From Rhizopus sp. PT2906 (Eukaryota; Mucoromycota; Mucoromycetes; Mucorales; Rhizopodaceae), in the NCBI GenBank assembly GCA_025529335.1, contig JAMYHX010000559.1:1-25515 (forward strand): a DNA stretch of 25,515 nucleotides, in the 5' to 3' direction. A model generated the notes under the pieces. It worked only from the letters and a program-made list of their open reading frames with translations. It did not search any database and was not told where the DNA came from. Below, one piece after another: positions 18,876 through 25,515 of the stretch; the stretch's first letter is position 1, and every line of letters starts with the position of its first letter. Both the position numbers and the translations under genes were made by a program.

Positions 18876-19107
18876 GTTTGATAATAGTAAAAATAAAAGG
18901 AAAAGAAAGAAAAAGAAACGTAAAGCCAAGTAACTATATTTATACATTCAACATCCTTTTTTTTTTTTCCACGACCATGAAAGTAAAAAAAAAAATAGAG
19001 ACCAAGCAGGAGTAAAGCCATCATCATCCATTTCATTCCGCGGAAAAAAAAGTGCTAAAAATATTTTCTTATTTTTTTTATGTATGCTATTATTATCATT
19101 CTTATTA
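18876..19107. promoter_or_regulatory. GNA1 promoter and 3' end of the FYR-domain gene
   Basis: A 232-bp spacer between two minus-strand genes. It contains A/T homopolymers (T run at about 18959-18968, A run near 18987) and a pyrimidine-rich leader just before the GNA1 start on the minus strand. No distinct TATA box was seen. Confidence 0.35.
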
Positions 19108-20529
19108 TTATTCGCTAAGGAGTTCATCTTGTTCACCATAATCTTCTTCTATTGGTGTAGCATCCGCTGTACCAGTAGACATTATTGAAGGTGATGGGTC
19201 TGATACAGCCATAGGATTGGCTCCACTTGATTCTTTAGGAGCTCTTCTATTTGCATTTCCCATTTGCTCTAAATTACCTCGTTTCTTCTCAGCTGCTGCC
19301 ATCACCCCTTTTGCAGCACGAGGCTCCATTTCTTCAAAGTTTTGCCACACATAATGCTTCAAGTCTTTAGCTCCAGGTAAATCTTGAATCAGCTTAGCGA
19401 TCGTAGGATGTTTAAATCCATAATAATCAGGACCAGAGGCCGAGTTGGAGTGTTCTCTGTGTCGGATCTCGTTAGACTTACGAACGACAATTGTCCAAGC
19501 ACCTGTAGCCGAGTTGGCAATAATCGGTTGATCTGGCATGTCGGCTGCTGTCACACGGAATCGTGGTCCGTCGCCTCCATCAAGGATAGTAGATGTAATG
19601 ATGGTATTGCTATTAGGGTCGACCATACTAGGATAAGTTCTATATGTATGTATGTATATATATAAGTAACCATTTAATATCCACAAGATTTGTTTACCTG
19701 CTTACGGTATAGCCAACAGGAAATATATATCGTTCGTTATGGAAAGTAGGACGGTCTGTGACGATGTGTCCGAGACTGAGAACAGTCAAAACACCAATTT
19801 GTTGAGGCAATTTAGGATTACCGTCTTCATCTCTATCAATTGGCTGAACACGACGCGTTTTAACGGGAATATGAGCTGCTTTTGATCTCTTGGGAGGTGC
19901 AGAAGCTACCGTGGCTGGGTCATGGCTTGATTCAACAGTGCTTGAAGGACGATTAGCAAGTTTTTTGAGTATCCTAGTCTTGCTTCCCTGTGGAGTTGGA
20001 GTATGTGTACTGACTGCAGAAGGCATAAGTATCCTTGTACAATAAAAATAACAGGGTCTTACCATCTAAATCTTCATCTGTATCTGATATATCGCTATAT
20101 ATATCACTACCACTTTCATCATCTGATATTAATTGATTCATGCTTTCTAGACGTGAAATGCTATCCAATAAAAGACTATATAAAGTGTTGATACAAAGGA
20201 GATTAAAGTAAAATAAACTTACTTTCTTTCATAAGTTAAAGTGCGTATCTTCTTTTTTGCGTGAATATAATCTCTACTGATGGCAGCATTTAACTAGAAT
20301 ATTAAATAAAGAATATATATACATGTTTAGAGAAAGATTAAAGACTTTATGTTTTTTTTATGCCAACTTCTTGCATTTCTTTGAGTTTTCTTTTCAACTT
20401 TTTAAACGATTCATCATTTGGTTCTGCATTATTTTCCATTACTGTATTGTTATTATCTATGTTGGGTGGCGGCGTAATTGTCGCTGCTTCTTCTGTAGTA
20501 AACGGTTGTGGCGATATAGGGTTACTCAT
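19108..20529 (-). CDS. TBRG1-like nuclear protein with FYRN and FYRC domains
   Basis: Five exons on the minus strand (20529-20368, 20293-20223, 20175-20063, 20013-19698, 19639-19108) give 397 residues. The N-terminal part has a charged helix (KKLKRKLKEMQE, RTLTYERNLLLDSISRLES) followed by an acidic Ser/Asp stretch. A basic linker leads to FYRN (about 190-222; LGHIVTDRPTFHNERYIFPVG), directly followed by FYRC (about 222-310; YPSMVD...ILDGGDGPRFRV...YYGFKHPTIAKLIQ). FYR domains occur in chromatin proteins. The order of helix, FYRN and FYRC without SET or PHD domains matches TBRG1 of animals and its fungal relatives. The first intron has an unusual GTTGGC donor but keeps phase; the others are normal. 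The C-terminus is acidic and low-complexity. Role in this fungus unknown. Confidence 0.8.
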
Positions 20530-21914
20530 TATGTTGTATGAGAAAAAGAAACAAAAAAAAAAGGAAAAAAAGGAAAGGAAAGTAAGGTGGTGTTGCGTAC
20601 TGTAAAAAAAGAAAAAAAAATGGCCAGCTTGACTGCTTCTTTATCTTTTTCATTTTATTTAGAAAAGATGTATTGAATTCCAACTGACAAAAGCCGCGAA
20701 GCCACAGGCCAATCAGAATGAATAACTTACATATTCAGGCATTAGGTGAGCATATGTTACCATGGTGCAGGAAATCAAAACAACAGGATCAGATACGGGG
20801 AATTAAATTTATGTTCTTTCATTTGATCTAGTTTATTTTTGCCTATGTAGGCTCAATAATCCTTATTAAGCAAATTCCATAGATGTATACATTATATGAA
20901 AATCTGTGCTCAGTATTTACTTATTTGAAGGAGCTCTTTAGGAGGAAGAATAAACTATGCTTGTTCAAAGACCTTGTACTCGCCATTGATTTACGCATTC
21001 ATATTAGAAATATTCTTGCGTCAGATTGCAAATGTAGCCTAGATAAGTTACAGTAGACATCCATGCATGTGATCCTGAGCCGACACAGTGCGCATTTATA
21101 CGTGCGCATTACACTGTAAATCCAAAAGAATACAAAGGTAAGTACAGGACTGGGGTTAATGACGCGAAGTAAAGCTATAGAGTACAACCATGGAAAAATG
21201 GAGCAAGCTATATTCCACCATATTCGTTATGCGAGCATTCTTTGCTCGAGTTTCTACTTTATTGTAGTACAAACTTGAAACATACAGACATTCTTACTAC
21301 TTGACGTAATATCTAAATTTTAAAGGATCTATCAATAGTGTAATGACTATAATGCTTGACACTACTCATAGGCAACTTCGTTTGCGCTGGTCTGCCTCTC
21401 AAAAGAGCTAGATGACAAGAATATTACGGTCTATATTATTGTTCATGGTGCACCTTTTAGCTTATTGAGACTGTCTATACTCACTCTTGACATCCAAGTT
21501 TCTTTTAGGGAAACAAGAGTGTTATTAATCCACAGGTGAGCTCTTTGTACGCCTCCCCATCTTTACGCACTGGTCTAGGCACCAGAAAAAGACTGTTTTT
21601 TAAAACTGCGATATTATTTTCAATGGAATGAAAAAAAACGTTTTTCTTTCTCTTTTTTTTTCCTTATTTTTATTAGACACATATTTCAGTGACTTCCCCC
21701 CCTTACAGAATATCGTTACTGCTTTACTGTATAGTAAATATATATAGCAGTAAAGATGTAAAATAAACAAGGGGAATATTAACCAATAAGGTGGTTATAA
21801 CAGGATCTAAAGTAATGGAGTAACAAGTTACTACTAGATAGTATAAATAACCAACATGTTAATCAAAAAGGGGATCTTCATTTATTTAAACAAGTGTCAC
21901 ACAAAGTTCCGAGC
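20530..21914. other. Divergent intergenic region, 1.4 kb
   Basis: No gene seen between the FYR-domain gene and the glycosyltransferase gene, which are transcribed away from each other. It contains A-rich tracts next to the FYR start, a CCAAT box at about 20708-20714 (GGCCAATCAG), and an imperfect inverted repeat at 21085-21117 (ACAGTGCGCA ... TGCGCATTACACTGT). Short open frames here have no family resemblance. Confidence 0.4.
21085..21117. repeat. Imperfect inverted repeat with two TGCGCA palindromes
   Basis: ACAGTG and CACTGT form the outer arms, with TGCGCA on each side of a short AT centre. One arm has three extra bases (TTA). It could be a binding site or a chance hairpin. Confidence 0.3.
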
Positions 21915-21922
21915 TATAAATA
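21915..21922 (+). promoter_or_regulatory. TATA box of the glycosyltransferase gene
   Basis: TATAAATA 45-52 bases before the ATG at 21967, in a T-rich leader. Confidence 0.45.
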
Positions 21923-21966
21923 TCAATAAACGATCGTCCTTTTTTTAATTTCTTTTTCTTTCATTC

Positions 21967-23448
21967 ATGTATTCTATTAAAAAAAAGTCAACCTTTAGTC
22001 TAATAGCTGCCATATTCCTTATCACAGCAAGCTTATTCTACCTAAAAACAACAAAAAGAAGAGATCACGACACCATTCCAGTCATCTTTCCGGGAACTTT
22101 TGAATTAAATAACATAAGCACGGAAGAAAAATTTTTATCTTATTTGCCACATTCTGGATTTCATAATCAAAGAATAGAACTTGAAAATGCCTTACTCTTG
22201 GCAACCTACCTCAATCGAACCTTACTTGTCCCACCCGTCATGCTGGCAAGTCCAGCCATGCCATGGTCAAAATATGACAAGTTGTACGAGAGATTGTTGT
22301 TTCAGAGTAAAGCTGGATTAGAACACTGTGTGTCGATACCATCGGATATGCCTTTACCTGCAGAATGCTTGAATAGTTTTAGATATACAAATATACCTTG
22401 GTCATTCTTTTACAACATGTCAGAGATACAGCAACGGACTGTGCCTCTACTGTTCAGAGACAGTCTGAGTTATCAATGGATTTACACTCATTTGGATGTG
22501 ACAGCTAAAGATGTCTATTTCTTTAAGGATCTCATGCCTTATGAATATCAAATCAGTGATGACCCAACCACCGATTTACCACTTGACAGATTCAATTACC
22601 GCATTGACCTGGATACACTCAAAGACATCGAACACCGCGTCTTACACTTTGGTTCAATGTTTGGATCCTATCGAGTCCTGGCAGAGACACCCGAGCATCA
22701 GCAAATCCTTCGCGACATTCGTTCCAGCATGATCTTTCGTCATCCCGTACTCAGTCATGTGACAGAAAAGATAGTGAAGAAACTAGGAGGCACAAACCAA
22801 TTTGTAGGGATGCATATCCGTGTAGGAGATGGTATTTTCAAATTGAGAGCTTCTATTCACATCGACGACATTTTTCATTCGCTAGTGGATCAATTTACAG
22901 ATCTGACTTTGGAACAAGTCACTCAATACGATCCTCAGCATGATCAGGACAGATTGGAGTCAACCGATTATGAAGTTGTATTACGCAGTATGCCCGTAGA
23001 AGTAAATCATACCAAGCCTATCGAAGTGCATCACGATACCCCTATTATCCTGACTAAACCTAAAACGACTATGCACTGCCAGGACCCCTTGGACGATGTC
23101 ACTGCTCGTTTTAGACATACTGTACTCTATATCGCAACTGATGCACCCAATCCAAGACATCATCCCCTTTTACAAAAACTGTTTAGAGTATTCCCTTGTT
23201 CATTTGTTCTCTCTGATTTTGACAAGGAAGTAAAGGAGATTCAAAAACTTCAGGTGGTAGAAGAAAATGTCAGGCTCGACTCTTATTTGATACCCATGCT
23301 TGATGCCATGATCGCAGCCCATGGACATACCTTCTTTAGCACACCACATAGTACATTTTCACATTATATAGAAAGACAGTTGCATCCGATTTATACCGGT
23401 AAAGAAGTCCAAGTGATTGGTTTAGAAGAGTATTTAAATAGTCAGTAA
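21967..23448 (+). CDS. Type II membrane O-fucosyltransferase-like glycosyltransferase (CigA-like)
   Basis: A single exon of 493 residues. A short basic N-terminus and a hydrophobic anchor (about 10-27, FSLIAAIFLITASLFYL) predict a Golgi or ER type II membrane protein with a lumenal catalytic domain. The block HSGFHNQRIELENALLLATY (62-81) resembles the nucleotide-binding start of GDP-fucose protein O-fucosyltransferase-fold enzymes. HIRVGDG (283-289) matches their H-x-R-x-G-D loop that holds the donor. A third block, LYIATDAPN, lies where these enzymes carry a conserved D near the C-terminus. Related proteins in Mucorales are often named CigA. Substrate unknown; a non-fucose donor is possible. 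Two N-x-S/T sites are visible in the lumenal part (NIST, NRT). Confidence 0.75.
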   Translation: MYSIKKKSTFSLIAAIFLITASLFYLKTTKRRDHDTIPVIFPGTFELNNISTEEKFLSYLPHSGFHNQRIELENALLLATYLNRTLLVPPVMLASPAMPWSKYDKLYERLLFQSKAGLEHCVSIPSDMPLPAECLNSFRYTNIPWSFFYNMSEIQQRTVPLLFRDSLSYQWIYTHLDVTAKDVYFFKDLMPYEYQISDDPTTDLPLDRFNYRIDLDTLKDIEHRVLHFGSMFGSYRVLAETPEHQQILRDIRSSMIFRHPVLSHVTEKIVKKLGGTNQFVGMHIRVGDGIFKLRASIHIDDIFHSLVDQFTDLTLEQVTQYDPQHDQDRLESTDYEVVLRSMPVEVNHTKPIEVHHDTPIILTKPKTTMHCQDPLDDVTARFRHTVLYIATDAPNPRHHPLLQKLFRVFPCSFVLSDFDKEVKEIQKLQVVEENVRLDSYLIPMLDAMIAAHGHTFFSTPHSTFSHYIERQLHPIYTGKEVQVIGLEEYLNSQ

Positions 23449-23480
23449 ATAAATAAAAAAAAACAATCGATCGAGGATAG

Positions 23481-23503
23481 AAAAAAAAAAAAAAAAAAAA
23501 AAA
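23481..23503 (+). repeat. Homopolymer of 23 A, flanked by two ATCGATCGA copies
   Basis: The A-run lies just after the glycosyltransferase stop. ATCGATCGA occurs at 23466-23474 and again at 23547-23555, each beside A-runs, giving a partial direct duplication of about 80 bp spacing. Confidence 0.6.
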
Positions 23504-23520
23504 GGTGAAACTCGGCTTGA

Positions 23521-23527
23521 TATAAAA
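23521..23527 (+). promoter_or_regulatory. Possible TATA box of the RING-LON gene
   Basis: TATAAAA about 100 bases before the ATG at 23628, between the two ATCGATCGA copies. Confidence 0.35.
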
Positions 23528-23627
23528 GCGAATATAGAAAAAAAAAATCGATCGAAATAATAAAGAATGTAAATACATATAAATAGTTCATCTCTTCTTC
23601 TTCTTTTTATGCTAAAGAGTGGTTGCA

Positions 23628-24698
23628 ATGAAAGATGGTGTTGAGTTGTATAATGGATCAATAAATATACACACATATAAACCATGGCCACTATTGCTCA
23701 AAAATGACAATGGATCACTCTTGAACTCATTAACTCACTGTCAAAAATGCTCAGGTCCATTCAATAAACCTACTACCTTATCCTGTGGTTTCACTTTGTG
23801 TCATGACTGTATCCCGCATACACCCTTCCAATGCATGTCATTCGCTTGCCTTCGAACACACCAAAACGAACATCATAACAGGCCAACAGTGTTACTAGAA
23901 GAAGTAATTACTCATTACCAACAAAAGAGCTTGAGTCGATCGCTATTTAACTGCTCCATATGTCTTTCTACACTACACGATCCTGTCACAACCCAGTGCG
24001 GGCACACTTTTTGCAAGCTGTGTCTCATCATGCTGCAGAACAGATCTTGTCCGATGTGTAGGACTATACTTGGTCGTCTTGGTAAAGTTAATCAGTTTCT
24101 GAGCAATTGGCTATCCTTCGTTTCTTCAACCACTCCTACTTTTACATCTATTCAACCGGGTCATTCCTTATTGGTCATCCAATTAAATACCCCATCTACC
24201 ATTTTACCAGCTCAGCAGTGCTTATTTCATATATCGATCCCAAAGAGGAGCATAGACATCCTCAATCATATGTGTTTACATCCTGACAAAACACATTATG
24301 CCCTCTGCTTATCTGCAATATCTAAAGACATACATGGGACTATCGTTCAGATCAAGCATATCGATATCCAGCATGATCTCGGTCGCTCCGTTATTCAGGC
24401 TGTAGGCGTATTCTGCGTTAGTGTAAACCAGCTATCATTCGATGCATTGAATCATTGTTACTCTGGAAATATCACCAAGTTGGATAGGCAACATCCGTTT
24501 CCTGCTGTCAAGATAAAGTTACAAAACAGAAAAATGACAACCTCTGTTTTCAGACCACGTTCAAGTTCAATGCGGCTGTTCAAGATATCCCCTACATTTA
24601 AACTGGTTGACAGTTACTTGCCTTTCACTCGTCCTATCTGGGGTTCTCCTAAAAGCACGTTGATGTCCGCTTGCTTGAGAAAAGCTACAAAGGAATAA
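23628..24698 (+). CDS. Double-RING LON-domain-like protein (LONRF-like), likely E3 ubiquitin ligase
   Basis: A single exon of 356 residues from the ATG at 23628 (an upstream GTG is not needed). RING 1 (Cys 38, 41, 53, 58, 61, 69, 74) has Phe in CGFTLC where a classic RING has His, as in fungal LON-RING proteins. RING 2 is a complete C3HC4 (Cys 109, 112, 124, His 126, Cys 129, 132, 141, 144; CGHTFCKLC, CPMC). About 185-275 resembles the N-terminal LON substrate-binding domain (LPAQQCLFHISIPK, QIKHIDIQHDLGRSVIQAVG). The usual C-terminal helical part of LONRF proteins is missing and replaced by a basic Ser-rich tail. A second frame stays open past the stop (24671-24892), so a 3' intron or frameshift cannot be excluded. 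RING proteins of this class transfer ubiquitin; targets unknown. Confidence 0.75.
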   Translation: MKDGVELYNGSINIHTYKPWPLLLKNDNGSLLNSLTHCQKCSGPFNKPTTLSCGFTLCHDCIPHTPFQCMSFACLRTHQNEHHNRPTVLLEEVITHYQQKSLSRSLFNCSICLSTLHDPVTTQCGHTFCKLCLIMLQNRSCPMCRTILGRLGKVNQFLSNWLSFVSSTTPTFTSIQPGHSLLVIQLNTPSTILPAQQCLFHISIPKRSIDILNHMCLHPDKTHYALCLSAISKDIHGTIVQIKHIDIQHDLGRSVIQAVGVFCVSVNQLSFDALNHCYSGNITKLDRQHPFPAVKIKLQNRKMTTSVFRPRSSSMRLFKISPTFKLVDSYLPFTRPIWGSPKSTLMSACLRKATKE

Positions 24699-24942
24699 CC
24701 ATTTTAAACTGCTTATGTCTTGCAGGCAATGTCTATGTATCTGTATTTATAAATCTACATGACCTCAAACAAGCCCTTGGTCATCACAGTCCTTCCTTAT
24801 TTGTCAACAAACAAATAAATTTTACACAGATCGAATTTTATTTACCTACAAAAAAAGAAAGAAAGGGAAGGAGGGGGGACAAGGAGAGTTAAGAACAATA
24901 TATGTACACATGTATATACAAAGTATATGAAAAGGATATAAA
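24699..24942. other. 3' ends of two convergent genes
   Basis: The RING-LON gene (+) and the small coiled-coil gene (-) end toward each other 244 bases apart. A purine-rich stretch (AAAAAAGAAAGAAAGGGAAG, about 24850-24869) lies between. A possible extra reading frame (24671-24892, plus) overlaps the RING-LON end. Confidence 0.3.
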
Positions 24943-25509
24943 TCAAGCGTTTGTTTGTCTTTCTTTTTGTTCTAAGAAGCGTTCCCTATACGTTTTTCTC
25001 TTTGGAATTTGTTCTTCTTGGTTGGATCGAACAAAGGTCTTGAGTATTTGATTATGATTCTAAAAATGATGAGTTAAATATCAATCAACTTGCTTTTGTT
25101 TCTGTTTTTACATTTTTCTTTTTCAAACTAAATTCTTTCTTAGTTGTTGTTGTTGTTGTTGAAGGTATCAAAGGTAGACTTAGTAGTGTCTGCTCCCATT
25201 TTTTCTATAATATAAATACGGCATCAGTTTTTCTCATTTTCTTTTAATGCATATAAAAATGATGATTTCTACTTGAGCTATCTTTCGAGCCTCTTCCTCC
25301 TTTTCTCTTGCTTTCTTTTTGGCTGTTTCAATAATCTTGTACTTTACTTCATTAGCCTCCCATTGAGCCTTTTGTCGCTCATACTCTTCACGATCAACTG
25401 TGCTTTCTGGTTCTACTCTATTGGACGCAGCCTCTTGTCGACGCTTTCTTCTCTTCTCCAGCTTCTTTTGTTTTCGAAACTTCCATCGTGGCAATCGCTC
25501 ATTGTTCAT
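24943..25509 (-). CDS. Small, highly charged coiled-coil protein, function unknown
   Basis: Three exons on the minus strand (25509-25273, 25204-25112, 25059-24943) give 148 residues; introns are 68 and 52 bp, GT-AG, both phase 0. The N-terminus is very basic (PRWKFRKQKKLEKRRKRRQE, nuclear-signal-like). It is followed by a long charged helix (about 40-85, EYERQKAQWEANEVKYKIIE and following), then KKWEQTLLSLPLIPS, a Thr run and a basic end. The look resembles N-terminal parts of spliceosomal proteins such as ZRSR2 or PDCD7-type U11/U12 subunits, but no RNA-binding domain follows, and I do not claim either. The start is the first ATG, 6 bases from the window edge, so an upstream exon cannot be excluded. 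Confidence 0.6.
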
Positions 25510-25515
25510 TCTAAA

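Noticed and set aside
18876..18947. GNA1 extended upstream to an in-frame ATG, giving a Phe/Leu-rich hydrophobic leader
   Set aside because: The extension is a translated pyrimidine tract. GNA1 is a soluble cytosolic enzyme, and the ATG at 18875 gives the family's normal length.
1..25515. CRISPR array, rRNA genes or bacterial operons
   Set aside because: No regularly spaced repeats and no rRNA signature were seen. Gene structure is eukaryotic throughout.

Overview
The window looks like a nuclear contig from an early-diverging filamentous fungus, most likely Mucorales (Mucoromycota). The evidence is AT-rich DNA, many short introns (44-77 bp) with GT-AG or GC-AG ends, and a white-collar photoreceptor with the LOV-PAS-PAS-GATA layout. 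There is also an APSES regulator, a Rom1/2-type Rho GEF and a DIRS-type retrotransposon, as is usual in that group. Gene models were built by hand from splice signals. Each multi-exon model closes on an exact multiple of three.

The left part (1 to about 6.4 kb) is a graveyard of mobile DNA. It holds a broken Tc1/IS630-like transposase with a TAG stop (2-330), a possible LTR remnant (about 1.0-1.7 kb), a short tail resembling the RuvC-III end of a Fanzor/TnpB-like nuclease (minus strand, about 2.35-2.6 kb), the last two exons of an unrecognised gene (2632-2920), and a decayed DIRS-like element (about 2.92-6.3 kb, minus strand). The DIRS element has gag-like, RT-RNase H and tyrosine-recombinase frames but several stops and frameshifts. 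From 6.4 to 10.2 kb the DNA is gene-poor. It holds one convincing small gene of 45 codons (7574-7711) with a TATA box and poly(A) signal, plus two decayed coding-like patches.

The right part (10.2-25.5 kb) is dense with intact genes: an APSES (StuA-like) transcription factor (10259-11812, +), a WC-1/MadA-like blue-light receptor (12580-14635, +), a Rho1 GEF with DEP-DH-PH-CNH domains (14743-18248, +), glucosamine-6-phosphate N-acetyltransferase GNA1 (18243-18875, -), a TBRG1-like FYRN/FYRC nuclear protein (19108-20529, -), a type II membrane O-fucosyltransferase-like glycosyltransferase (21967-23448, +), a double-RING LON-like protein (23628-24698, +) and a small charged coiled-coil protein (24943-25509, -).

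Together the block from APSES factor to GNA1 groups a light sensor, a developmental regulator, the activator of Rho1 cell-wall signalling and the chitin-precursor enzyme. The functional link is inference from neighbourhood only. The sharpest sequence oddity is that the Rho GEF and GNA1 reading frames end in the same palindrome, TTATAA, read as Leu-stop on both strands. No complete new defence or mobile system is visible.
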